From positions 17,474 through 81,473 of the forward strand of contig JBMYRC010000004.1 of assembly GCA_049601975.1 (NCBI GenBank): DNA of 64,000 bases. The letters run 5' to 3'. The notes under the pieces are model-generated. The model was given only the letters and a program-made list of their open reading frames with translations, was not told where the DNA came from and did not search any database. Shown here in pieces: positions 27,491 through 36,163 of this stretch. The translations under genes were made by a program, and so were the position numbers. The first letter of the stretch is position 1, and the number at the start of each line of letters is the position of its first letter. This DNA comes from UBA6544 sp049601975 (GTDB lineage Bacteria > Pseudomonadota > Alphaproteobacteria > UBA8366).

Positions 27491-28051
27491 ATGGACGCGA
27501 AAATAGACGAAATTATTGAGTTTTGGTTCGGACCGGTGCCCGGTGAGAAACGCGATATCTGGCTTGAACGCAGCAATGAATACGATGCGGAACTCCGAAC
27601 CCGCTTCGGCGACGTGCATGACCGCGCCTCGCCAGGTGAATGCGATCATTGGACCGAGACGCCGAAGGGTATCATGGCTTTAATCGTGTTGTTGGATCAA
27701 TTTTCCCGCAACCTTTACCGGGGCGACGCCTGCGCCTTCGCGACTGATGCCAAGGCGTTGGAGATTGCCGACGTCGCGATTGAAAATGGTTCGGATCGGA
27801 AATTCACCGAGGCCGAGCAGATATTCTTCTATTTGCCGCATGAACACAGCGAAGATTTGGAAATCCAAAAGCGCTCTGTCAATATGTTCTCCCAAACGAA
27901 GGAATGGGGCACGGAATACGCGGACGCCCATCTTCGCATAATCGAACGCTTCGGGCGCTTTCCGCACCGGAATGCAGTTCTGGGGCGAGTGAATACGCCC
28001 GAGGAAGAAGAGTACTTGGCACAGCCGCGCGAAGGGTTTGAGGCAGGTTGA
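27491..28051 (+). CDS. DUF924 family protein
   Basis: A 186-residue TPR-like helical protein. Diagnostic blocks are EIIEFWFGP near the start, IVLLDQFSRNLYRGDACAFA in the middle and FFYLPHEHSEDLEIQKRSV. The function of the family is not established. It lies 40 bp before trmJ on the same strand and may share its transcript. Confidence 0.9.
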   Translation: MDAKIDEIIEFWFGPVPGEKRDIWLERSNEYDAELRTRFGDVHDRASPGECDHWTETPKGIMALIVLLDQFSRNLYRGDACAFATDAKALEIADVAIENGSDRKFTEAEQIFFYLPHEHSEDLEIQKRSVNMFSQTKEWGTEYADAHLRIIERFGRFPHRNAVLGRVNTPEEEEYLAQPREGFEAG

Positions 28052-28091
28052 TGCGTGACCGGAGCGAGATAAAGCGTTAAGACCCCGCACC

Positions 28092-28877
28092 ATGGCTGGA
28101 ACAGATAAAACACAAACTTCCATTACAGGCGGTCCCGCCGTCATTTTGGTTGAACCGCAGCTCGGCGAGAATATCGGCTTTGCGGCCCGGGCGATGATGA
28201 ATGGCGGGTTGTCGGACCTGCGGATCGTCAATCCGCGCGACGGGTGGCCAAATTCACGTGCAATAGCTGCCGCGTCCGGAGCGGGCGAGATTATCGAGGC
28301 AGCGCGGGTGTTCGAGAGCACTGGTGATGCCACTGCTGGCTTGAAGCGGGTCTTCGCCATGACAGCGCGGCCTCGCGATATGATCATCACCGTTGCAACA
28401 CCGCGTAATGCAGCCGCCGAAATGCGTTCTCTCGTCGTGGGAGGCGTCGACATCGGAGTTCTTTTCGGCCCCGAGCGCAAAGGTTTGCAGAATGACGATA
28501 TCGCGCTGGCCGATACGGTGGTGCAGGCGCCGCTAAATCCCGCCCATAGTTCCATGAATCTAGGTCACGCGGTCATGGTCATGGCCTATGAGTGGTTTCA
28601 GAGCGGTGACGATACCGCCGAGCGGGTGCTGAAATTGGGACGCACTGACCTCGCCACCAAGGACGAGTTGATGCGGTTCTTCGAACGCTTGGAAGCAGAA
28701 CTGGATGCGTGTGGATTCTTTCATGTCGCGGAGAAACGCCCGATCATGGTGCGCAAGATCCGAAATATATTTCAGCGCGCAGGTATGGCGGAAGAAGAAG
28801 TCCGCACTTTGCATGGGATTCTCTCTGGTTTGGTGCGTCGTCCGCATGCTTCGGACGGGGGTGAATCAAGCGATTGA
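28092..28877 (+). CDS. trmJ: tRNA (Cm32/Um32) 2'-O-methyltransferase, SPOUT family
   Basis: A 261-residue TrmH-family knotted methyltransferase. It has LVEPQLGENIGFAARAM near the N terminus, the SAM-binding LFGPERKGLQNDDI and the C-terminal knot LNPAHSSMNLGHAV. It should methylate position 32 of tRNAs; assignment to TrmJ rather than another SPOUT enzyme rests on the NPxxSSMNL-type motif and the C-terminal extension. Its stop codon overlaps the -35 box of the rpsD promoter. Confidence 0.85.
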   Translation: MAGTDKTQTSITGGPAVILVEPQLGENIGFAARAMMNGGLSDLRIVNPRDGWPNSRAIAAASGAGEIIEAARVFESTGDATAGLKRVFAMTARPRDMIITVATPRNAAAEMRSLVVGGVDIGVLFGPERKGLQNDDIALADTVVQAPLNPAHSSMNLGHAVMVMAYEWFQSGDDTAERVLKLGRTDLATKDELMRFFERLEAELDACGFFHVAEKRPIMVRKIRNIFQRAGMAEEEVRTLHGILSGLVRRPHASDGGESSD

Positions 28878-28901
28878 CAACAGCCAGGGTATCCCTATAC
28901 T
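28874..28901 (+). promoter_or_regulatory. Sigma-70-type promoter of rpsD
   Basis: TTGACA (28874-28879) and TATACT (28896-28901) are separated by 16 bp. They overlap the trmJ stop codon and lie about 110 bp upstream of the rpsD start, leaving a leader of roughly 105 nt. Confidence 0.7.
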
Positions 28902-29011
28902 CCACGCCGCTCCTGGGAATGTGGGTCGTGGAACCCCGCTGCACGCCGAGTTTTGGCGCGTTAGACTACCGGGACAAAAATAACGCCGGGCAAACCCAGG
29001 GAAATTTAGAA

Positions 29012-29626
29012 ATGTCGAAGCGACTGAAGTCGAAGTATAAGATCAATCGCCGCCTCCGCTGTAATTTGTGGGGTCGGCCTAAAAGTCCGTTTAACCGCCG
29101 TGAATACGGTCCGGGTCAGCATGGCCAGCGCCGCCGCAAGCCTTCTGATTACAGCATCCAGCTGCAGGCAAAACAGCGCCTGAAGGGCTATTATGGCAGT
29201 ATCGGCGAGAAGAAATTCCACCGCTATTATGAAGACGCGGAGCGCCGCAAAGGTGACACCAGTGAGAACTTGATCGAGCTGTTGGAGCGTCGTTTGGATG
29301 CGGTCGTCTATCGGGCGAAGTTCGTGCCCACCGTGTTCGCCGCGCGTCAATTCGTCAATCACGGTCATGTCCTCGTAAATGGTAAACGGGTAAATATCCC
29401 GTCATACCAAATGAACGAGGGCGATGTGGTCGAGGTCAAAGACAAGAGTAAGGCGATGGCCTTGGTGCTTGAAGCAATGGCGTCAACCGAGCGCGAAGTG
29501 CCGGAATACATTTCCGTCGACGAGCGTAAAATGGCGGCGACCTTCGTTCGTCCTCCAAAGCTTGAAGATGTACCTTACCCGGTACAGATGGAACCTAACC
29601 TCGTGATCGAGTTCTATTCCCGTTAA
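29012..29626 (+). CDS. rpsD: 30S ribosomal protein S4
   Basis: A 204-residue primary rRNA-binding protein of the small subunit. It has the N-terminal MSKRLKSKYKINRRL and the S4 domain at about residues 95-155 (LERRLDAVVYRAKF, ARQFVNHGHVLVNGKRVNIP). The frame is open upstream to 28874, but the ATG at 29012 matches the start of all S4 proteins. It is a single gene here, as usual in Alphaproteobacteria, with its own promoter and terminator. Confidence 0.98.
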   Translation: MSKRLKSKYKINRRLRCNLWGRPKSPFNRREYGPGQHGQRRRKPSDYSIQLQAKQRLKGYYGSIGEKKFHRYYEDAERRKGDTSENLIELLERRLDAVVYRAKFVPTVFAARQFVNHGHVLVNGKRVNIPSYQMNEGDVVEVKDKSKAMALVLEAMASTEREVPEYISVDERKMAATFVRPPKLEDVPYPVQMEPNLVIEFYSR

Positions 29627-29650
29627 ATTTTCCGGTTGGGAGAATAGTTA

Positions 29651-29682
29651 GTAAAAGGCGTCTCTTTTGGGGCGCCTTTTAG
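29651..29682 (+). terminator. Intrinsic terminator of rpsD
   Basis: AAAAGGCGTC (29653-29662) pairs with GGCGCCTTTT (29671-29680), leaving an 8-nt loop and ending in TTTT, 27 bp after the rpsD stop. Confidence 0.85.
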
Positions 29683-29782
29683 CATTTGTTTACGGAATCT
29701 TAAAATTTACGGCGTTTAATTGCTTTAGAGATGCTCTTTTAAGGCGTTTTGGATGCCTTTGATTTCTTAGGGAGATAAATAA

Positions 29783-30177
29783 ATGTATACGAGCGAAACG
29801 CTGGGCGGGCGGGAGCGTCGTAAGCACCGTTGATTTCAATTGCGCAAAGGAGTTCGGATCATTGCGCCCGACGTTACCTTTGGGGGTACATTGATAGATA
29901 TTTCTTTAGGGGCGCTGCTATTGAATATCGTGAGCAGCTTGAGAACAATCAGTCCTTCGACGTCGATATCGACGAACTCGGTATTTATTCCGCGAACTTG
30001 GTACGCCGTATAGATGAGAATGTGATCGCAATCCAATTCTCCATCAACGAAGCACTTGCCGTTCGTTTGGCCGCACGCATTGCGGTGGCGTATTACGAAC
30101 AGCAGAATTCGATTGGCGATGGCTATGACCTCGAAGAGATTGAAGTTCTTTCGGTCGAAAGTGTCGAATGCGCCTAA
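29783..30177 (+). pseudogene. PilZ-domain protein 1, broken
   Basis: Starts at ATG 29783 after AGGGAG and encodes the PilZ signature: RERRKHR (the RxxxR c-di-GMP motif) and, further on, LIDISLG (the D/NxSxxG motif). A TGA follows directly after RRKHR, and one base is missing from the GGGG run at 29909-29912. The expected GGAAIEYREQL resumes in the next frame and continues to 30177 as a helical C-terminal extension. Restored, the protein would be about 130 residues. It is paralogous to the gene starting at 30292. Confidence 0.82.
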
Positions 30178-30291
30178 AGTGCGCGTTTCACGGCTTGCTT
30201 ACCTTTTGTTAACCATACGGGGGCAGATTCATGGAAGCGTGAGTTTTCACTGGGGGAATCCTCTTGGTGATGTTGACGAGAAGAGGTGGAG

Positions 30292-30668
30292 ATGGATAAC
30301 GCCGAGGAACAAAATGGTCGCGAGCGACGTCAGCATGAACGCTTCATCTTTCGAAAGCGCGTCGAAGTTTCAACGGCGACCAAGACTTATGATGGCATTC
30401 TGCGCGATATTCGGTCGGCGGAGCGGCAATACAGGTCAGAGGGCCTCTCTACGAAGCAAATATCATTACAGTCGATATTAACGATTTGAGTGAATTTGAC
30501 GGGCAGGTGTTACTGTCTCTGAACGAAGATATGGTCGCGGTTGAATTCGAGGTGACCGAGCAGCAAACCGTAGATTTGGCAGCGAAGCTCGTCGGCATCT
30601 ATTATGGGGCGGAAGCTGAAACACCCAAAGACTCTAACGAAATCGAAAAATTTAAACTAACGCCATAA
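30292..30668 (+). pseudogene. PilZ-domain protein 2, broken
   Basis: Starts at ATG 30292 after GAGGTGGAG. It encodes GRERRQHERFIFRKRVEVS (RxxxR-type motif), then GILRDI. A single T seems to be missing near 30410: inserting it gives DISVGGAAIQVRGPLYEAN, which then reads straight through DLSEFDGQVLLSLNEDM to TAA at 30666. The unshifted frame ends early at 30487. It is a paralogue of the preceding broken PilZ gene and is damaged in the same motif. Confidence 0.82.
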
Positions 30669-30772
30669 ACCTTCGCTTTACAATCCGACCAATCTCGAGC
30701 AAATCAATCATGGGGGATGGGTTTCCGGGCACGGAGTTTGTGTAGCCGCTGAACTAAACGCGAGGATCCGAA

Positions 30773-31096
30773 ATGGCTGTTTCCGATATCGATATACTGC
30801 GCTTCAAGCGCGAAATGGATCAAGCGATCGCAGTTGCGAACCGTGAAATCATCCATCCCTTAATTCCGGATGTTAATCGCGATTCCGTCTTGCCGCTGGC
30901 GCTTTCCGTCGCCCGGTTGCGGGGGCAGTATTTACAAGCCGCTTTCGATATCGCCGCGAAAGACCTCGGTGATGCACCGGATCAGAATAAAATCGACGAA
31001 TTGCGCCATCATCGCGAAATGTACGAAGAGGGACGTCTCGCCTTTGATGCATTAATGCACGCGATCGAACGCGGCTACGTCGATTTGTCGGAATAG
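30773..31096 (+). CDS. Small hypothetical protein
   Basis: A 107-residue soluble helical protein that I do not recognise. It starts MAVSDIDILRFKREMDQA and has a conserved-looking SVARLRGQYLQAAFDIAAK helix. No signal, membrane segment or metal motif is visible. It follows the PilZ relics by 104 bp; a GAGGATCCGAA sequence upstream of the ATG can serve as ribosome site. The gap from 30669 holds nothing else I recognise. Confidence 0.7.
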   Translation: MAVSDIDILRFKREMDQAIAVANREIIHPLIPDVNRDSVLPLALSVARLRGQYLQAAFDIAAKDLGDAPDQNKIDELRHHREMYEEGRLAFDALMHAIERGYVDLSE

Positions 31097-31108
31097 GTCG
31101 TCGTTTGC

Positions 31109-31510
31109 TTACTCGCCGCGCAGAAGTTTCGGATTTGCTTCTTCGCGAGTCGAGAATGCAATTTCGACGTGATTGCCGTCCGGATCATAGGCATGGACTT
31201 GCCTGATTTTGCCACCGGGGATGATCCGGGTTTCATAGTCCGAGCCGAACTTCTGCAGCTTCTTCAATGTTCCATTGATATCGTTCGCCTTGAAGGCGAA
31301 ATGCTCTAGCTGCGCGTTTTTGGCCTTTGCCTGATTTTTAACTTCCACCAGGTGAATGGTCGCGCGGTTGCCGCAATAGAGCCAAGCGCCACCGAACTTA
31401 AACGCGGGGCGGTTTCCCTTTTTTAAACCGAGCACTTTCGCATAGAAGGATGTCATTTCCTTCAGGTTGTCGGTCCGGATATTAACGTGATCAAGTGAGC
31501 TGACGGGCAT
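31109..31510 (-). CDS. VOC-family (glyoxalase fold) protein
   Basis: A 133-residue two-module VOC protein. LDHVNIRTDNLKEMTSFYAK opens the first module. The second has LEHFAFKAND and ends HAYDPDGNHVEIAF. Its potential metal ligands (first-strand His, central His, C-terminal Glu) are all present. GGAGG lies just upstream of the start. It is a distant relative of the VOC gene at 23.9 kb; the substrate is unknown. Confidence 0.85.
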   Translation of the reverse strand: MPVSSLDHVNIRTDNLKEMTSFYAKVLGLKKGNRPAFKFGGAWLYCGNRATIHLVEVKNQAKAKNAQLEHFAFKANDINGTLKKLQKFGSDYETRIIPGGKIRQVHAYDPDGNHVEIAFSTREEANPKLLRGE

Positions 31511-31594
31511 GGGTAAATCCTCCTATGCCTTTTAACTTGGCGCGCGCGCGGGTATCCGGCAAGCGGTTATCGCGCACCTCGTCTAAAGGTGGCG

Positions 31595-31816
31595 TCAGTG
31601 GTAGACGATGTCACCCTGTGCCGCAGCCTTCCACTCAGGCTGCAACGATTCAGCGATCAAGTGGTCTTCGACGGCACTTCGCGAGCTTAATTCAAGGTTT
31701 ACGAGAGCGTCGAACATCGCATTCGCATCTGTTTGATCCGAAGAACCGGCAACCTCTGCGGCCGACAATAGCGCCTTATGCAGTTTAGACTCGTAAAAGA
31801 TCCTGCCCCTTCTTTG
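31595..31816 (-). other. Unexplained open frame without a clear start
   Basis: A 73-codon minus-strand frame ending in TGA at 31595. It reads like protein (FYESKLHKALLSAAEVAG, then NAMFDALVNLELSSRSAVED and a C-terminal QPEWKAAAQGDIVYH). There is no ATG near its 5' end and a TAA closes it at 31817-31819. It may be the 3' end of a decayed gene or chance. The 31511-31900 region otherwise shows nothing. Confidence 0.3.
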
Positions 31817-31902
31817 TTAAGGTCTACACAATCCAAACGAAATAAGGTTAACAAAATGTAGACAGGTTGGATGTGACGACGCTTACGCTTGATACGAGAA
31901 AC

Positions 31903-32316
31903 TTATTGTATCTGTTTGAGGACTTTGTAGACACCATTCGCTCTCCCAAGAACCTTGTCACCTAACCGGATGTAACGGTTGGCAAAAGCCAGTTCCTTTC
32001 CAACTCAGTGGAAGTCTGTTCCAGCTGAGATCCAATCATTGAGGCGTGAGGCTCCCAAATAATTTACGGTTAAGCTTGTTGTGACCAAGGGGATTCTCGG
32101 TTCCTGACCCCATCCCGCGGATTTTCCAAGCGAGATATCCGCGAGGGTGGCAAGTAATCCACCATGCGCAGTCCCCTTATAATTGCAATGATGCGGGCAT
32201 ATGCGCAGCTCAATTATAGGTTTCCTGCCGTCCATGCGGAGATAGAGCGGTCCGAGACGTTTGAGAAATGGGCTGTTTTAGGAATAGGTAGTAAATCCGG
32301 CAGGCAGTTCGGGAGG
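31903..32316 (-). pseudogene. PaaI-type (4HBT hotdog) thioesterase, broken
   Basis: One frame carries a hotdog thioesterase: SPFLKRLGPLYLRMDGRK, CNYKGTAHGGLLATLADISL (the HGG catalytic turn), LVTTSLTVNYLGASRLNDW, and after the break VGKELAFANRYIRLGDKVLG. The frame is cut by TAA at 32278-32280 near the N terminus and by TGA at 32005-32007, the latter at a position where CGA (Arg) would fit. The original start cannot be found in frame, so a further small lesion lies near 32310. Confidence 0.8.
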
Positions 32317-32348
32317 CGCATGTTTGGACTTTCAATCGAATACGAAAC

Positions 32349-32368
32349 GGCCGTCCCAAGGGACGGCC
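32349..32368 (-). terminator. Hairpin downstream of grxD
   Basis: GGCCGTCCC and GGGACGGCC are perfect 9-bp arms with a 2-nt loop, about 29 bp past the grxD stop. On the minus strand it is followed by GTTTCG, a weak T-run. Confidence 0.6.
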
Positions 32369-32396
32369 ATCTTCGTTCTGCGAATGAGACGAGCCG

Positions 32397-32741
32397 TTAG
32401 GCTGCGTTTTGACCGGTCTCAATTCCCTTTTCGGAGAAATATTCGCTAAGTTCGCCATTCTCATACATCTCGCGGATAATGTCGCAGCCGCCGACGAACT
32501 CGCCTTTGACGTAAAGCTGCGGAATGGTCGGCCAATTCGCGAATTGCTTGATACCGTCACGAATTTCTGAATCTTGCAGTACGTCAATGCCTTTGAATTT
32601 CACGCCCATTAAGGTCAGCGCCTGCACAACCGCCGCGGAAAATCCGCATTGCGGGAAAACCGGTGAGCCTTTCATGAACAGCACAACTTCGCTGGAATCG
32701 ACTTCGTCTTTGATACGTTCGAAAACTGGATTATCACTCAT
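32397..32741 (-). CDS. grxD: Monothiol glutaredoxin (Grx4/GrxD type)
   Basis: A 114-residue CGFS-type glutaredoxin that carries [2Fe-2S] clusters with glutathione and works with BolA proteins. The active site is FPQCGFSAAVVQ; WPTIPQLYVKGEFVGGCDI holds the glutathione-binding TIPQLY loop. The ATG at 32741 follows AGAGGAC; the frame opens seven codons earlier. It is directly downstream of the bolA-like gene, the usual partner. Confidence 0.95.
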   Translation of the reverse strand: MSDNPVFERIKDEVDSSEVVLFMKGSPVFPQCGFSAAVVQALTLMGVKFKGIDVLQDSEIRDGIKQFANWPTIPQLYVKGEFVGGCDIIREMYENGELSEYFSEKGIETGQNAA

Positions 32742-32771
32742 TTCAATGTCCTCTTGTCCCAATCTGCCGCT

Positions 32772-33011
32772 CTAGCTGTCCTCTGGTGCGGAAGTCTGCA
32801 ATGCCAGAGCGTGCAGTTCGTTGCCCATACGTCCTTGCAGGGCAGCATACACCATTTGGTGCTGTTGCACGCGTGTCTTTCCGCTGAAGGCGGTCGAGCT
32901 GATGAAAGCCGCGTAATGGTCGCCATCGCCGCGTAAGTCGTCGATCTGGACTTCTGCGTCCGGAATCGCTTCCTTGATCATTTGCTCGATATCAACTGCG
33001 CTCATCGGCAT
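32772..33011 (-). CDS. BolA/IbaG-family protein
   Basis: A 79-residue BolA-like protein, partner of the CGFS glutaredoxin in Fe-S and iron regulation. It has the class II KH-like fold pattern: IEQMIKEAIPDAEVQIDDL, DHYAAFISSTAFSGKTRVQQ and the helix MVYAALQGRMGNELHALAL. The conserved His in the RVQQHQMVY helix is present. The start at 33011 is chosen for the GGGGAC site. It sits between purL and grxD, the standard alphaproteobacterial order. Confidence 0.93.
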   Translation of the reverse strand: MPMSAVDIEQMIKEAIPDAEVQIDDLRGDGDHYAAFISSTAFSGKTRVQQHQMVYAALQGRMGNELHALALQTSAPEDS

Positions 33012-33025
33012 GTCGATTGTCCCCT

Positions 33026-35218
33026 TTACGCCGTCGCCATATATTCGGGCAGCCAACCTTCGTGCACTTCCCTTAACCTATCGACACATATGGTAATGCC
33101 GTTCGGCAATTTCAACGTTTCGCCGCCGGTCCTTCCCAGAATTAGAGCCGTAACGTTTGCTGCTTTCGCTTTCGACAGTATTGCTTCGGGCGCATCGGTA
33201 ATGCAAAGATAGCGCGCCTGATCCTCGCCGAAGTACCAAGCGTGCGATGCCATTTTGGGGACTGCGTCAATTTCGGCGCCCAATTTTCCGGCTAGGGCCA
33301 TTTCCGCCAATCCAACCAAGAGACCGCCGTCGCTTAGATCGTGACATGCGGTTATGACACCGGATCGAATTGCCTCGCGCACGAGGTTGCCGTTGCGGCG
33401 CTCCGCCTCCAGGTCGACTTGGGGAGGAGCCCCTTCTTCGCCATTACAAATTTCGCGCAGATAGATCGAAGAGCCGAGCCAACCCTGTGTCTCACCGATC
33501 AACACGATCGATTGATTCGCACCCGGCAACGCTATGCCGACGATCTGCGAGATATCCGGGATAAGTCCGACGCCACCGATGACGGGGGTCGGTAGGATGG
33601 CTTCGCCGTTGGTCTCATTATAGAGCGAAACATTGCCCGAGACGACAGGGAATTCGAGCGCCGCCGCCGCCGCGCCGATGCCTTTCACGCAGCCGACAAA
33701 CTGCCCCATGATCGGTCGGCGTTCGGGATTGCCAAAATTTAGATTGTTCGTCAATGCGAGCGGAGTGGCGCCTACGGCGGTGAGGTTCCGCCAGGCTTCG
33801 ACGACCGCCTGACGGCCACCGCTTTCGGGGTGGGTCTTGCAGTATCTCGGTGTGCAGTCCGTGGTGACTGCCAATCCCTGTTGGCTGCCGTGAATGCGGA
33901 CCACAGCAGCATCGCCGCCCGGACGCTGCACGGTATCGGCCATCACCATGTGGTCGTATTGCTCCCAAATCCAGCGTTTGGAGCACATGTCCGGAGACGA
34001 CATGATCTTGGTCAACGTTGCTGGGATATCGTCGGTGCCGAGGACATTCTCCGCGCGGATGGTTGCGGGCGCCGAAATTTCGTCATAGGGCCGGTCGTAT
34101 TCCGGCGAGGCTTCGACCAGGGGGGCGACGGGGATATCAACGACCGTATCGCCTTTTTCCTTCACCACAAGGGCACCAGAATCGGTGATGCGACCGACGA
34201 CGGCGAAATCCAACTCCCACTTCTCGAAGATGCGGCGCGCGGCATCTTCCGCCTCCGGCTTCAACACCATGAGCATGCGTTCCTGGCTTTCGGACAACAT
34301 CAGCTCATACGGCGTCATCGCGGCTTCGCGGGCCGGCACGGCATCCAAGTCGAGCTCGATGCCGACGCCGCCCTTATCCGCCATTTCGACGGATGAGCAG
34401 GTGAGGCCCGCGGCTCCCATATCCTGGATCGCGATGATCGAATCGGTTGCCATCAACTCAAGACAGGCTTCCAGTAACAATTTCTCGGTGAAGGGATCGC
34501 CGACCTGCACGGTTGGGCGCTTTTCCTCCGAATCCTCGGAAAACTCGGCCGATGCCATGGTGGCACCATGGATACCGTCGCGCCCCGTCTTGGAGCCCAC
34601 ATAGACCACTGGATTGCCGAGTCCCGCCGCCGCCGAATAGAAGATCTTATCCGCATCGGCGAGGCCGACCGTCATCGCGTTGACCAGGATATTGCCGTTA
34701 TAAGCGGAATGGAAATTCACTTCACCGGCTACGGTGGGAATGCCCATGCAATTGCCGTAACCGCCAATCCCCGCCACCACGCCGCCGACCAAATGCCGGG
34801 TCTTGGGATGATCCGGGGCGCCGAAGCGAAGCGAGTTTAAATTAGCTACCGGGCGGGCGCCCATTGTGAAGACGTCGCGCATAATGCCGCCGACACCCGT
34901 TGCCGCCCCTTGGTAAGGTTCGATGAAGGAGGGGTGGTTGTGGCTTTCGATTTTGAAGACCACGGCGCGGCCGTTGCCGATATCGACGACACCGGCGTTC
35001 TCGCCCGGCCCTTGAATGACCTGCGGGCCGTCCGTCGGCAGGGTTTTTAGCCACTTTCGGGACGACTTATAGGAACAATGTTCCGACCACATGACGGAAA
35101 AAATACCGAGTTCGTTTATGTTGGGGGCCCGACCCATGATATTGAGCAGGGTTTGGTATTCGTCCGGTGTCAGGCCGTGTTCAGCGACAATTTCTGGGGT
35201 GATTTGGTAGGTGTTCAC
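33026..35218 (-). CDS. purL: Phosphoribosylformylglycinamidine synthase, subunit PurL
   Basis: A 730-residue small-type PurL, the ATP-dependent synthetase part of the FGAM synthase complex (PurS, PurQ, PurL). Recognisable are SEHCSYKSSRKWLKTLP, ESHNHPSFIEPYQGAATGVG and the duplicate C-terminal half beginning around the CSKRWIWEQYDHMV block. It starts with GTG overlapping the purQ TGA stop (GTGA). All motifs appear intact. Confidence 0.97.
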   Translation of the reverse strand: MNTYQITPEIVAEHGLTPDEYQTLLNIMGRAPNINELGIFSVMWSEHCSYKSSRKWLKTLPTDGPQVIQGPGENAGVVDIGNGRAVVFKIESHNHPSFIEPYQGAATGVGGIMRDVFTMGARPVANLNSLRFGAPDHPKTRHLVGGVVAGIGGYGNCMGIPTVAGEVNFHSAYNGNILVNAMTVGLADADKIFYSAAAGLGNPVVYVGSKTGRDGIHGATMASAEFSEDSEEKRPTVQVGDPFTEKLLLEACLELMATDSIIAIQDMGAAGLTCSSVEMADKGGVGIELDLDAVPAREAAMTPYELMLSESQERMLMVLKPEAEDAARRIFEKWELDFAVVGRITDSGALVVKEKGDTVVDIPVAPLVEASPEYDRPYDEISAPATIRAENVLGTDDIPATLTKIMSSPDMCSKRWIWEQYDHMVMADTVQRPGGDAAVVRIHGSQQGLAVTTDCTPRYCKTHPESGGRQAVVEAWRNLTAVGATPLALTNNLNFGNPERRPIMGQFVGCVKGIGAAAAALEFPVVSGNVSLYNETNGEAILPTPVIGGVGLIPDISQIVGIALPGANQSIVLIGETQGWLGSSIYLREICNGEEGAPPQVDLEAERRNGNLVREAIRSGVITACHDLSDGGLLVGLAEMALAGKLGAEIDAVPKMASHAWYFGEDQARYLCITDAPEAILSKAKAANVTALILGRTGGETLKLPNGITICVDRLREVHEGWLPEYMATA

Positions 35219-35904
35219 GAAAGTGCCCCCACCAGGCCATTGAACATTGCCTTGCCGTCCGTGCCGCCATGTTGTGCGTCGGCGGCGCGTTCGGGATGGG
35301 GCATCATGCCGAGGACCGTTTTCGTCTCGTTGAAGATGCCGGCAATATTACGCGCGGCTCCGTTCGGATTGCCTTCCGCGTTGACGTCTCCCGACGGTGT
35401 CGAATAGCGCATCGCGACGCGGCCCTCTCCTTCAAGTCGGTCGAGCGTGTTGTTGTCGGCGAAGTAGTTACCCTCGTTATGGGCGACTGGAATTTCCACG
35501 ATCTGGCCTTCTTCGTATCTGGCGGTGAAGAGTGATTGGCTGGTTTCGATGCGAAGGTGCACCGGACGGCAAATGTATTTCAAGTTGGCGTTCTGCATCA
35601 GGACACCGGGCAATAGGCCGCTTTCCGTCAGAATTTGGAAACCGTTGCAGATGCCGAGGGTCGGCACGCCGTTGTCTGCCGCTTCCTTGACTTCACGCAT
35701 GATCGGGGAGTGCGCGGCCATGGCTCCGCAGCGCAGGTAATCGCCATAGGAAAATCCACCCGGCACGACGATGAGATCGACCTTGGGCAGGTCGTGATCA
35801 CCATGCCAGACCATATCAACCGGCTGTCCGCTGGCAGTTTCTAATGCGACTTTGGCGTCGCGGTCGCAATTCGATCCGGGGAAAACGATGACGGCGGCTC
35901 TCAC
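35215..35904 (-). CDS. purQ: Phosphoribosylformylglycinamidine synthase, glutaminase subunit
   Basis: A 229-residue class I glutamine amidotransferase supplying ammonia to PurL. It has AAVIVFPGSNCDRD at the start, the nucleophile elbow LGICNGFQ and the His/Glu pair in MMPHPERA. The GTG at 35904 (VRAAVIVFP) fits the family start and follows GAGGAG at 11 bp. The frame also opens with an ATG at 35937 that would overlap purS. Part of the purCSQL operon. Confidence 0.95.
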   Translation of the reverse strand: MRAAVIVFPGSNCDRDAKVALETASGQPVDMVWHGDHDLPKVDLIVVPGGFSYGDYLRCGAMAAHSPIMREVKEAADNGVPTLGICNGFQILTESGLLPGVLMQNANLKYICRPVHLRIETSQSLFTARYEEGQIVEIPVAHNEGNYFADNNTLDRLEGEGRVAMRYSTPSGDVNAEGNPNGAARNIAGIFNETKTVLGMMPHPERAADAQHGGTDGKAMFNGLVGALS

Positions 35905-35923
35905 GGCAGCGCGCGCTCCTCTA

Positions 35924-36163
35924 TTATTCGACCTCAATGCGGTAATTCTCGATCACCATATTGGCCAAAAGCTTTTTGCACATCTCGTCGCTTTGGGCGC
36001 GGGCCTTTTCGGGGTCGGTCTCGGCGAGTTCAAGTTCGATATATCTACCGATCCGAACGCCGTCCACACCGCCGAAACCAAGGCCCTCTAGTGCATTGCC
36101 GATGGCTTTCCCTTGCGGGTCCAAAACGCCGTTCTTTAAAGTAACATGCACCTTGACCTTCAT
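35924..36163 (-). CDS. purS: Phosphoribosylformylglycinamidine synthase, PurS subunit
   Basis: A 79-residue structural subunit bridging PurL and PurQ. MKVKVHVTLKNGVLDPQGKA and GVDGVRIGRYIELEL match the family. It overlaps purC by TAATG. Complete. Confidence 0.95.
   Translation of the reverse strand: MKVKVHVTLKNGVLDPQGKAIGNALEGLGFGGVDGVRIGRYIELELAETDPEKARAQSDEMCKKLLANMVIENYRIEVE

Noticed and set aside
29783..30668. Programmed -1 frameshifting in the two PilZ genes
   Set aside because: Both lesions need the same shift direction, but neither site has an X-XXY-YYZ slippery heptamer or an obvious downstream pseudoknot, and the first gene also has a TGA. Kept only as shared damage.
31525..31788. 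87-codon plus-strand open frame
   Set aside because: Arg/Ser-rich translation with no structure, no ribosome site, and a more protein-like frame on the opposite strand.
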